Assembly: GCA_004557905.1 (NCBI GenBank)
Contig: SFFH01000010.1
Coordinates: 1-64,000, forward strand
From: Clostridiales bacterium
GTDB lineage: Bacteria; Bacillota; Clostridia; Christensenellales; Aristaeellaceae
Length of the DNA stretch: 64,000 nucleotides
Reading direction: 5' to 3'
Shown one piece after another: positions 16,408 through 24,276 of the stretch. The position numbers were made by a program, and so were the translations under genes. The notes beneath the pieces were generated by a model that was not told where the DNA came from, did no database searches, and saw only the letters and a list, made by a program, of their open reading frames with translations. Position 1 is the first letter of the stretch; each line of letters begins with the position of its first letter.

Positions 16408-17832
16408 TCAGAACTGCCGCTCGGCGAGGCGCTCACCCGTCGCAGGATCCGTCACCAGAATACAGATTTCCTTGCCGTCCTCCCAGCCGCCGAAGACCTC
16501 CTCCGCCCTGGCTTCGGCCTCATCGCCCACATATTCGCGGACCGATCCGTTCGCCCTGTCAAGCCCCAAGAAGTACGCCTCGTCCGCCCAGACCGCCTCG
16601 TCCAGGCCCTCGAGCGGGAACATGCTGTTGGACCACGCGCTGTACGCGTTCTCCTCAAGGACATGCGTCCTGGCCATGTTGTGCAGCAGGGTCAGCGTCT
16701 GATCGTCCCAGTACAGGCCGGCCTGCGCACGGATGGCGATGCTGGCGCTCACACTGTCGTCGTGCAGCATCAGCAGCAGCTCAGGCAGCTTGTCCTGGCC
16801 GAGAATGACGTTCCGCTTGTACGCCGCGTACGCCTGCTCGTCCTTTTGCCAGTTCGCGTAATCCGCCTCGCCCCGGTGATCCTCCAGCTGGAAGTGCTCC
16901 GCCAGATACGCGCCGATATAGTCCGTCACCTTCAGCCCGCCGGAGGGATTGAGATGCGCCTGCTGATCGTAGCAGTCCACCGCATAGTCCACCACGCTGT
17001 CCAGGCGGACAAAATCGATATAGTCAACGCCGTATTCCTCAGCGATGCTGCCGACGGTGTTCGCGTTCATCTGCGCGTTCTCCGAGGCCGGATACGGCAG
17101 ATGCACCAGCAGGACCCCGATCCCTCTGCGCTGGCATTCCTCGATTGTCCGGCGCAGATAGCTGTAGCCCACGCCCAGCTCATCCGCATACAGATCGTCG
17201 TCGATGATCTCGTATTCCTCCGTCGGCGCCACGCCGACCATCATGTCCGCGCCCTTCTGCACGTTCGGTCTGCCGGTGAAATCGTTCGGCGTGAGCTTGT
17301 TCCACCGGTCATGATATTTGCCCAGCGTAAAGCAGTACTCCCACCGCATGTCCGTATAGCGGTTGCCGTCGTCGTCTCTGGCGTGCGGATCGTCGGTCAG
17401 GTCCATGATCGCCCGCACCTTGGTGCGGCTCAGCGGCCAGAAATCCATCGCCGTATGCAGGTCGCTGCTGCTTCCCGTCACCTTGATATCCTTGCGCACG
17501 CCGTTGACCGCAAGCACCGCTACCCTGGGGCTCGCATAGTCCAGCGCGTTCATCATCGACCAGTAGCTCACCGGCATCGTGTTGCCGTAGCAGGAGAGAT
17601 TGTAGCCTGCGATGCCGTAGTCCTCCCACAGCTCCATCGGAAACAGGCAGTTGACAAAGCGGCTGTCTCCGAAAAACAGCACGTCGTACTGCTGCGGATG
17701 CTCGAGGAACGGGCCGAACTGATTGCGGCTTGCCTTGCGCTCCATCAGCCCTGAGAGCGCCCAGAGCACGACGGAGAGCGCCGCGCAGAAGAGCACGGCC
17801 TCCAGGCAGCGCAAGAGGTTCTTCTTTTTCAT
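16408..17832 (-). CDS. SGNH/AlgX-DltD-like O-acylation partner
   Basis: This 474-residue membrane-anchored extracytoplasmic protein starts MKKKNLLR and has one transmembrane segment at about 9-30. Block I of the SGNH hydrolase fold is VLFFGDSRFVN and a block V-like HLNPSGGLKVTDYIG lies near residue 300. A C-terminal domain of about 120 residues follows with no recognised family. Such proteins pair with MBOAT proteins to move acyl groups to polysaccharides, as in alginate or teichoic acid acylation. It begins 13 bases after the MBOAT gene, supporting joint function. Whether it transfers, hydrolyses or only binds cannot be read from sequence. Confidence 0.75.
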   Translation of the reverse strand: MKKKNLLRCLEAVLFCAALSVVLWALSGLMERKASRNQFGPFLEHPQQYDVLFFGDSRFVNCLFPMELWEDYGIAGYNLSCYGNTMPVSYWSMMNALDYASPRVAVLAVNGVRKDIKVTGSSSDLHTAMDFWPLSRTKVRAIMDLTDDPHARDDDGNRYTDMRWEYCFTLGKYHDRWNKLTPNDFTGRPNVQKGADMMVGVAPTEEYEIIDDDLYADELGVGYSYLRRTIEECQRRGIGVLLVHLPYPASENAQMNANTVGSIAEEYGVDYIDFVRLDSVVDYAVDCYDQQAHLNPSGGLKVTDYIGAYLAEHFQLEDHRGEADYANWQKDEQAYAAYKRNVILGQDKLPELLLMLHDDSVSASIAIRAQAGLYWDDQTLTLLHNMARTHVLEENAYSAWSNSMFPLEGLDEAVWADEAYFLGLDRANGSVREYVGDEAEARAEEVFGGWEDGKEICILVTDPATGERLAERQF

Positions 17833-17845
17833 CCCGAATCTCTCC

Positions 17846-19408
17846 TCAGAACTGGTAGTAGATAAAGCTCGCCTCATCAAATCCGGAGCCGTACACGCCA
17901 AAGATCAGCACGGAAACAATGCCCAGGATCAGCACCAGCCAGCGCAGCGGCAGCCGCTGCCGGCTGACCCAGTCCCGCAGCACGACGCCGCGCTCCTGCA
18001 CGAGCGAGACGCCAAACAGCAGCACGGTGCACAAAAGCAGCAGCTTCGCGTCTGCCCGCGGCAATCCGATGGTTTTCAGCAGCTCATGCGTCAGCTGGCC
18101 CGCGCGCGGGTCGCAGACCGTCGTCCTCAGCATCCGCAGCGCATCCATGCCGTGCGCGCAGCGGTCAAAGTACCAGCCGATGTTGACGATCAGGAACGTG
18201 CGCAGCACGCGGAAGACGTGGAAGGGCCGGGACGCGGCAAGCCTCGCGTGCGCTGTATTCCATGCCTTGTAGGCTGGCTCCATCAGCGCGGAGAAGGCCA
18301 GAATCACGCCGTTGTACAGGCCCCAGAGGATGTAATTGCTCGTCGCGCCATGCCACACGCCCACCAGCAGGAACACGAGGATGTTGCCCAGCGCAGCGGG
18401 CAGCGCACGGGCAAACTCCGTGCCAAAGCGCGCCTTCGCCGCCCTGGACAGCCTGCCGACCGGTTTGGTCAGCGCAAACGGATAGAACACATAGTCGCGC
18501 ATCCACGCGCCGAGGCTGATGTGCCAGCGCCGCCAGAAATCGCCCAGGGAGACCGCAAAGTACGGCCGTTTGAAGTTCGGCGCGAGCGCAATGCCCATCT
18601 GCTGCGCGATGCCGGCGACCAGATCGATGCCGCCGGAAAAGTCGCAGTACTGCTGCAGGGAATACAGCAGCACGCCCAGCACCGTCACCGCGCCGCCGTA
18701 CGTCCCCGCCTGCGCGCCGAAGACGGCGTTCACCGCCGGCAGTGCCCGGTCCGCGATGACCATCTTCTTGAACAAGCCCCAAATCATCAGCAGAAAGCCG
18801 CGCTGCAGGTTATCCCAGTCAAAGGCATGGTCCTCCCTAAGCTGCGGCGAGAGCTGATCATAGCGCCCGATCGGTCCCTGGATGAGCTGCGGGAAGAACG
18901 AGACAAACAGCGCGAATCTTGCCGGATTCTTCTCCGGCGCGTACTTGCCGCTGTACACGTCGATCAGGTAGCCCATCGACTGGAACGTGTAGAACGAAAT
19001 GCCCAGCGGCAGCAGAAGCCCCAGCGGCGATGCGCCGAACCAGCCGAGCACGTCGTCCGTGTACTTGAGCACGGCGAGAATGGCAAAGTTGAGCACCAGC
19101 ACGCCGAAAAACCAGACGCGCTGGCGGCGCTTTGCCTCGGCCTTGAGCTGCTTTTTCTTCTCCTGCGTCATCGTCGCCTTTTCGGCCCTGATGCGCTGCT
19201 TCGTCCGCTCGCCGATGCTGCCGATGCGCAGCGCGGCCAGCCAGGTGGTCAGCGTGGTCAGCAGGATGAACGGCAGGCCGGTCAGCGCGCGCGCCGCGTA
19301 AAAGCCATAGCTGAACGCGAGCAGCACCATCCACCTGAAGCGCTTTGGCACAAGGTAATACGCCGCCGTACAGGCAAAGCCATACGCGGCCAGACGAAAC
19401 AGTGTCAT
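17846..19408 (-). CDS. MBOAT family O-acyltransferase (AlgI/DltB-like)
   Basis: This is a multi-pass membrane protein of 520 residues that passes acyl groups, usually acetyl, across the membrane for polysaccharide modification. The signature region GDFWRRWHISLGAWMRDYVF and the catalytic-histidine block LVGVWHGATSNYILWG are present. A basic stretch at about 75-100 interrupts the first helices. The start at 19408 has GGGGAG 5 bases upstream. It is first of a probable unit with the SGNH partner and the GH115-like gene. The acceptor polymer is unknown. Confidence 0.9.
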   Translation of the reverse strand: MTLFRLAAYGFACTAAYYLVPKRFRWMVLLAFSYGFYAARALTGLPFILLTTLTTWLAALRIGSIGERTKQRIRAEKATMTQEKKKQLKAEAKRRQRVWFFGVLVLNFAILAVLKYTDDVLGWFGASPLGLLLPLGISFYTFQSMGYLIDVYSGKYAPEKNPARFALFVSFFPQLIQGPIGRYDQLSPQLREDHAFDWDNLQRGFLLMIWGLFKKMVIADRALPAVNAVFGAQAGTYGGAVTVLGVLLYSLQQYCDFSGGIDLVAGIAQQMGIALAPNFKRPYFAVSLGDFWRRWHISLGAWMRDYVFYPFALTKPVGRLSRAAKARFGTEFARALPAALGNILVFLLVGVWHGATSNYILWGLYNGVILAFSALMEPAYKAWNTAHARLAASRPFHVFRVLRTFLIVNIGWYFDRCAHGMDALRMLRTTVCDPRAGQLTHELLKTIGLPRADAKLLLLCTVLLFGVSLVQERGVVLRDWVSRQRLPLRWLVLILGIVSVLIFGVYGSGFDEASFIYYQF

Positions 19409-19443
19409 ATTTTCTCCCCTCGCAACTCGTAATCCCTGTTGTT

Positions 19444-20442
19444 TCAGCCGCGCGCCGCTCCCCGATGCTGCGCGCGCACCATCACCATCTCCGCCGCGAT
19501 GCTGACGGCAATCTCCGCCGGCGTGACCGCCCCGATGCTCAAGCCGACGGGCGTATGCACGTGGTCTATCCACGCCTGCGGCACGCCACCCTCCAGCAGC
19601 TTCCCGCTAACGAACGCCCGCTTGGGTCCTCCACCGAGCATGCCGGTGTAGACGTGCTCGGCCTTAAGCACCTGACGCAGTACGCACAGATCGGAATCGT
19701 GCGTGCTGGACATGGCGACGATGTAGTCCTCCCGGGCCAGCGCCAGGTGCTCGCCGATCCGGTCAAACGGCGCGCAGATCACGCGCTCGGCCTGCGGAAA
19801 CAGCGCCGCCGCGGCCAGCTCCGGCCGGTCGTCGTACACCGTCACGCGAAAGCCCACGGACGCCAGCAACGGCGCAAGCGCCTGTGCGCAGTGGCCCGCG
19901 CCGAAGATCACCGCGCGCTCGCCCACCTCCAGCGGCAGGACAAACACATGCTCATTCCCGGCGGCAAAGGGCCGGCACAGCGCCGCCGCGCTCTCCGGCG
20001 CCTGACCGAAGACGCACTGTTCCTCCCCGTCCAGCAGCGCGGGCGCGCCGCCGTCCAGCCGCAGCGCCAGCCAGCCGCCCCGCCGCTGCCCGATGCGCTC
20101 AAGCAGCGCCCCGGCCAGCGCCGTCCATGACGGATCCCCTGCCGGGACAGCCTGGAAATGCACCGTGATTTCCCCGAAGCACGATGCACCCGGGCGTTCC
20201 CCGTGCCGTCCGCAGGTGTGCACAGCGGACTGTCCGCTGTCAAGCAACGTCCGGCCAAAGCGCGTCATCTCGCGCTCAGCGGTTCCGCCGCCGATCGTGC
20301 CCGCCACGCGGCCCGCCCGGGTCAGCACCATCTGGGCGCCCAGGCCGCGCGGTCCGCTGCCGGTCTGCACCACCAGCGTTGCCAGCAGTGCATCATTTCC
20401 CGCGCACAGCTGCTCCAGCAGCGCGGCAAAAACTTCCTTCAT
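19444..20442 (-). CDS. XdhC/CoxI family protein
   Basis: This is a molybdenum-hydroxylase maturation factor of the XdhC type: the family binds molybdenum cofactor and aids its sulfuration and insertion. The 332-residue protein has the N-terminal XdhC block TRAGRVAGTIGGGTAERE and the C-terminal Rossmann domain VIFGAGHCAQALAPLL, then MLGGGPKRAFVSGKLL and HTPVGLSIGAVTPAEIAVSI. GGAG lies 5 bases before ATG at 20442. No xanthine dehydrogenase or other Mo-hydroxylase subunit is in this window. A leader of about 190 bases with a terminator hairpin precedes it. Confidence 0.92.
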   Translation of the reverse strand: MKEVFAALLEQLCAGNDALLATLVVQTGSGPRGLGAQMVLTRAGRVAGTIGGGTAEREMTRFGRTLLDSGQSAVHTCGRHGERPGASCFGEITVHFQAVPAGDPSWTALAGALLERIGQRRGGWLALRLDGGAPALLDGEEQCVFGQAPESAAALCRPFAAGNEHVFVLPLEVGERAVIFGAGHCAQALAPLLASVGFRVTVYDDRPELAAAALFPQAERVICAPFDRIGEHLALAREDYIVAMSSTHDSDLCVLRQVLKAEHVYTGMLGGGPKRAFVSGKLLEGGVPQAWIDHVHTPVGLSIGAVTPAEIAVSIAAEMVMVRAQHRGAARG

Positions 20443-20480
20443 TTCTTCTCCACATCCTCGCTTCAACTGCACTTGGGGGT

Positions 20481-20518
20481 GAAAAAAAGAAAAATGGCCG
20501 CCGGACGCGCCGGTGGTC
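20481..20518 (-). terminator. Terminator hairpin in the xdhC leader
   Basis: On the minus strand CCACCGG, a 5-base loop and CCGGCGG (one mismatch) are followed by CATTTTTCTTTTTTT. It lies 39 bases before the XdhC start and downstream of a sigma-A promoter, so it is either the terminator of the kinase gene or an attenuator for xdhC. Confidence 0.65.
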
Positions 20519-20641
20519 ATGAGAATACCCGATATATGGATACCGTTCTCCACTGTCCGAGAACAGCATTTCTTCTTCAGTACCTGCGCAGCGGCTGCTG
20601 CCCGCGGCCGATCCAGAAGACAAAGAGATCACCGTATGTGT

Positions 20642-20670
20642 ATTGTATCTGTTTCTTCCGCTTTTTTCAA
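20642..20670 (-). promoter_or_regulatory. Sigma-A promoter of xdhC
   Basis: Minus-strand TTGAAA, a 17-base spacer and TACAAT lie between the kinase stop and the XdhC start. The predicted start near 20635 gives an untranslated leader of about 190 bases that contains the 20481-20518 hairpin and a smaller one, GTTCTC/GAGAAC. Confidence 0.7.
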
Positions 20671-20700
20671 GCCCCGTTTTCAGGGAGCGGCCCCTGCACA

Positions 20701-22062
20701 TCATTCTTCCTTCAGATAGCGGATCATGCGGCGCGCGCGTGCCCCCGCCTCCCCGCCGCAGAGCGCACCGACGGCGGACAGCGCCGCACCGCAAGCCGCC
20801 TCCTCGTCCTGTTCTGGCACCCGCAGCTCCATGCCAAAGCGCTGCCCGAGCACGCGGCGCAGCGCCGGATTCTTCCGCACGCCGTTGCCTGATCCGATCA
20901 GCACGCGCGCAGGCCGCGCACAGGCCGCGCTCATCTCGTCATAGAACGACCAGAGCTCGTCCGCCATGCCCCAGAGCACGCCTGCCGTCAGCTGCGCCGC
21001 GTCGAAATTCCCCTCGCCGACGTTCATGATGCTGCCCCGCTCCTGCGGATTGCTCCTGCTGCCGCAAAAGCGCGTGTCCACGCGAAGGGACGGCTCCCCG
21101 GGCACGCGCAGCGCCGCCTCGTTCATCTGCGCATAGAGCGAATCCGCCTCGCAGCCCGCCATTCGGGCGCAGTCGAGGAAGAAGCGGTGCAGCAGCGCAT
21201 AGGCGCGCCCGCCGCACAGGGACGAGCCGACGAGCAGCATGCCTTCCCCTTCCAGCGGCCTCTGCTCGCACAGCGCAAGCGGCCTTTGCGCGCGGCCCGC
21301 CATGGACACCTGCGCACCCGTGCCGACATTGACCAGCACGCTGTGCTCCGGCTCGCTGACCGCGCCGATGAAGCTCGCCTGATTGTCGCCGATGGCACAG
21401 GCGACGGGCGTGCCGTCCGCATCCTCGCCGAGGATTGTGCAGGACGCCGTTGCTTCGGGCAGGATGTCTGCCGACATTCCGGCGCGTTCCACGGCCGCTT
21501 CATCCCATGCGCCGCGCTGCGCATCAAACAGGCCCATGCTCGCCGCGTTGGAGGCGTGGCAGAGGGGCTGCGGCCGTCCGGTCAGCCGCATGGCGGCGTA
21601 ATCCGCGATTGTGCAGAGCTTTGCCGCCAGCCGCGGTGCCTTGCCCAGGCGCGTCAGCGCGAAATGCGTCGTCAGGCCGTAGCCGGTCGCCATCGGATAG
21701 CCCGTCAGACGCGAGAGCGCCTGCGCCATGGTTTCCCCGCCCGCGTCGAGCTCCCCGCGTCCGTCCTGCCAGGTATACAGCGGGCTGACCGCCTTCCCCT
21801 GCGCATCCACATACAGCATGCCGTGCATCTGCCCGTCCAGGCCGATGGCGCCGATGGGCGCGTACCGTTTTTTCAGCCGTTCCAGCTGCGCGCTCACCTG
21901 CGAGACGATCTTCTCCGGGTCCTGCACCCGCTCAAACGGCTGCGCGCCCGGATACGCCGCAGGATTGGGCGTGTTGACGCACTCGAGCACCTCTCCGCTG
22001 TCCGTATCCAGCACGACGAGGGAAATCGTCGTCGTGCCGATGTCCACACCGATGACCCGCAT
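20701..22062 (-). CDS. FGGY family carbohydrate kinase, sedoheptulokinase-like
   Basis: This is a 453-residue sugar kinase of the FGGY/actin-like ATPase fold. The phosphate-1 loop is GVDIGTTTISLVVLD at the N-terminus. GLDGQMHGMLYVD, the adenosine-side NVGTGAQVSM, and a late VLIGSGNGVRKNPALRRVL block follow. The Gln-Met-His motif and NVGTGAQVS recall sedoheptulokinase (SHPK) more than xylulokinase. ATG at 22062 has AAGGAGG 6 bases upstream. It stands alone between two terminators. The substrate needs testing; D-sedoheptulose or another ketose is likely. Confidence 0.8.
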   Translation of the reverse strand: MRVIGVDIGTTTISLVVLDTDSGEVLECVNTPNPAAYPGAQPFERVQDPEKIVSQVSAQLERLKKRYAPIGAIGLDGQMHGMLYVDAQGKAVSPLYTWQDGRGELDAGGETMAQALSRLTGYPMATGYGLTTHFALTRLGKAPRLAAKLCTIADYAAMRLTGRPQPLCHASNAASMGLFDAQRGAWDEAAVERAGMSADILPEATASCTILGEDADGTPVACAIGDNQASFIGAVSEPEHSVLVNVGTGAQVSMAGRAQRPLALCEQRPLEGEGMLLVGSSLCGGRAYALLHRFFLDCARMAGCEADSLYAQMNEAALRVPGEPSLRVDTRFCGSRSNPQERGSIMNVGEGNFDAAQLTAGVLWGMADELWSFYDEMSAACARPARVLIGSGNGVRKNPALRRVLGQRFGMELRVPEQDEEAACGAALSAVGALCGGEAGARARRMIRYLKEE

Positions 22063-22103
22063 GGTCATCCTCCTTCTGCCCTCTGTCGCTGAACAACCGA
22101 AAA

Positions 22104-22133
22104 AGCGGGCTGTGCCCGCTCCCACTTCCGAAC
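22104..22133. repeat. 30-base palindromic repeat, copy 2
   Basis: It matches 9739-9768 at 29 of 30 bases. On the minus strand the stem AGCGGGC/GCCCGCT is followed by TTTT, so this copy could also act as a terminator. It lies 42 bases before the sedoheptulokinase-like start and after the preceding gene's own terminator, the same context as copy 1. Confidence 0.7.
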
Positions 22134-22196
22134 CGCTTTGCAAAAGCAAGTCACTTGGTGCTCGCTGCACGATTCTTCACGCAATTTCCTATATTT

Positions 22197-22229
22197 CAAA
22201 AAGGGAGAGTCCAAAACGAACTCTCCCTT
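22197..22229 (-). terminator. Terminator after the GGGtGRT gene
   Basis: A 10-bp stem AAGGGAGAGT with its complement and a 9-base loop is followed by TTTTTG on the minus strand. Confidence 0.85.
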
Positions 22230-22277
22230 CTGCTTGATGATGCCTGATGAGCAATCACGCCGGGATCTTCCCGCTGA

Positions 22278-23259
22278 TTACTTCTTCAGCGCCTGCGCCA
22301 CCGCAACGGCCACCGCGACGGTCATGCCAACCATCGGATTGTTGCCCGCGCCCAGGAAGCCCATCATCTCGACGTGCGCCGGGACGGAGGAGCTGCCCGC
22401 AAACTGGGCGTCGCTGTGCATGCGGCCCATGGTGTCGGTCATGCCGTAGGAAGCCGGGCCGGCCGCCATGTTGTCCGGATGCAGGGTACGGCCGGTGCCG
22501 CCGCCGGAGGCGACGGAGAAGTACTTCTTGCCAGCCTCGATGCGCTCCTTCTTGTAGGTGCCGGCCGGTGATGGACACGTCGGCATTCTCGTGCCACATG
22601 ATGGCCACGCCCTCGCGGACGTCGTCAGCGCCGTAGCAGTTGACCTTCGCGCGGTCGCCGGTGGAATACGGGGTGCGGCTCACGATGGTGAGCGCATGGT
22701 CTTCCTTGACGTCGGCAGAGAGGTAGTCATACTTGGTCTGCACATAGGTGAAGCCGTTGATGCGGGAGATGATCATCGCGGCGTCCTTGCCCAGGCCGCA
22801 CAGGATGACGCGCAGCGGCTTCTGGCGGACCTTGTTGGCGTTGAGCGCGATCTTGATGGCGCCCTCGGCGGCGGCGAAGGACTCGTGGCCGGCCAGGAAC
22901 GCGAAGCACTCGGTGTTCTCATCCAGCAGCATCGCGCCCAGGTTGCCGTGGCCGTAGCCGACCTGACGCTGATCTGCAACGGAGCCCGGGATGCAGAAGG
23001 CCTGCAGCGCCTCGCCGATGTACTCGGCGGCCTTGGCGGCGGTCTCGGCGTTCTTCTTCATCGCGATGGCGGCGCCCAGCTCGTAGGCCCACTTCACGTT
23101 CTCAAAGCAGATCGGCTGGGTGCTCTCCACGATGCTGTAGGCATCCACGCCCATGGAATTGGTGTAGGCCTTGACCTCGTCAAAATTCGCAAAGCCGTAC
23201 TTCTCCAGAACCGGCTGGAGCTGGGGCATACGACCTTCATAGTTTTCAAACAGAGCCAT
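22278..23259 (-). pseudogene. GGGtGRT protein, frameshifted
   Basis: This conserved protein of unknown role is named for its GGGTGR(T) signature. The N-terminal part (MALFENYEGRMPQLQPVLEK onward) runs to ADVSITGR near 22565. The rest continues only in another frame as GTYKKERIEAGKKYFSVASGGGTGRTLHP and ends LGAGNNPMVGMTVAVAVAVA...KK at 22278. One extra base at the GGCCGGC run (22561-22567) explains the shift; removing it restores ITGGTYKK and a product of about 327 residues. Read without correction the frame ends at 22255. This could be a sequencing error or a true mutation. It follows a NifU-like gene by 21 bases, the usual pairing. Confidence 0.85.
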
Positions 23260-23280
23260 TTTTCCGTACGCCTCCTTCTA

Positions 23281-23982
23281 TTACTCGTTGCGCGGATCGA
23301 TCCACTTCACAGCGCCGTCCTCGGCCTTGAAGCGGCCGTAGGTGCCGATGTTCTTCTCGTACGCCTCGTTCGGGGCCATGCCCTTCTTGATCGCGTCCAT
23401 CATCTTGCCCAGGGACAGGAACTGATAGCCGCAGACCTGGTTGTCCTTGTCAAGGGCCATCTTGAGCACGTAACCCTCGGTCATCTCGAGGTAACGGGTG
23501 CCCTTGGCTTTGGTGCCGTACATGGTGCCGACCATGGAGCGCAGGCCCTTGCCCAGATCCTCCAGACCCGCGCCGACGCGCAGGCCGTCGTCAGAGAACG
23601 CGGACTGGGTACGGCCGTAGACGATCTGCAGGAACAGCTCGCGCATGGCGGTGTTGATCGCGTCGCACACCAGGTCGGTGTTCAGCGCCTCCAGGATGGT
23701 CTTGCCCGGCAGAATCTCGGACGCCATCGCGGCGGAGTGGGTCATGCCGGAGCAGCCGATGGTCTCCACCAGCGCTTCCTCGATGACGCCGTTCTTCACG
23801 TTCAGGGACAGCTTGCAGGCGCCCTGCTGCGGCGCGCACCAGCCGATGCCATGGGTGTAGCCGGAGATGTCCTTGATCTCCTTCGCCTGCACCCACTTGC
23901 CCTCTTCCGGGATGGGCGCCGGGCCATGATTCGGGCCCTTGGCAACGCAGATCATTTCTTCCACTTCACGGGAATACTGCAT
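23281..23982 (-). CDS. Iron-sulfur cluster assembly scaffold-like protein (NifU/IscU-related)
   Basis: This 233-residue protein pairs with GGGtGRT proteins in many anaerobes. It resembles IscU/NifU scaffolds: CAPQQGACKLSLNVKNG and ETIGCSGMTHSAAMASE give cysteines in scaffold-like positions. AKGPNHGPAPIPEEGKWV near the N-terminus is a family mark. AAGGAGG lies 9 bases before ATG. The two genes are probably one transcript behind an extended -10 promoter. The assigned role comes from distant homology; no experiment is known to me for this branch. Confidence 0.8.
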   Translation of the reverse strand: MQYSREVEEMICVAKGPNHGPAPIPEEGKWVQAKEIKDISGYTHGIGWCAPQQGACKLSLNVKNGVIEEALVETIGCSGMTHSAAMASEILPGKTILEALNTDLVCDAINTAMRELFLQIVYGRTQSAFSDDGLRVGAGLEDLGKGLRSMVGTMYGTKAKGTRYLEMTEGYVLKMALDKDNQVCGYQFLSLGKMMDAIKKGMAPNEAYEKNIGTYGRFKAEDGAVKWIDPRNE

Positions 23983-24045
23983 ATTGTTTGTCCTCCTTAT
24001 CCTGATGAATGGAATGGAAAATTGCTTGAACTATGCAACCATCTC

Positions 24046-24054
24046 ATTATAGCA
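24046..24054 (-). promoter_or_regulatory. Extended -10 promoter of the NifU-like/GGGtGRT pair
   Basis: Minus-strand TGCTATAAT is an extended -10. A TTGACA occurs 11 bases upstream of TATAAT, too close to serve as the -35. The start site would be about 57 bases before the NifU-like ATG. Confidence 0.55.
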
Positions 24055-24188
24055 CATTCCCCTGTCAAAAAGAAACACCTTTCGCTCATTTTTTCACAAG
24101 TATGCCAATTTGCCTGCCGCTTTTTCCCGCCCGAACGCGGAAAAATCCACGGAAAACTCCATACGGGAACAATATTTGTGGCCGGGGC

Positions 24189-24217
24189 TTGCTTTGAATT
24201 CGCGGGTATAGTATACT
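24189..24217 (+). promoter_or_regulatory. Sigma-A promoter of glnS
   Basis: TTGCTT, a 17-base spacer and TATACT lie about 60 bases before the glnS start. The rest of the divergent gap 23983-24276 shows no gene and no T-box signature. Confidence 0.6.
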
Positions 24218-24276
24218 ACCTTATTATGGATACTAGGGATTACCATACCCACCCTGTATTCCAAGGAGGGATTCCC

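Noticed and set aside
24046..24070. TTGACA-TATAAT promoter for the NifU-like gene
   Set aside because: The two hexamers are only 11 bases apart; the extended -10 alone is the better reading.
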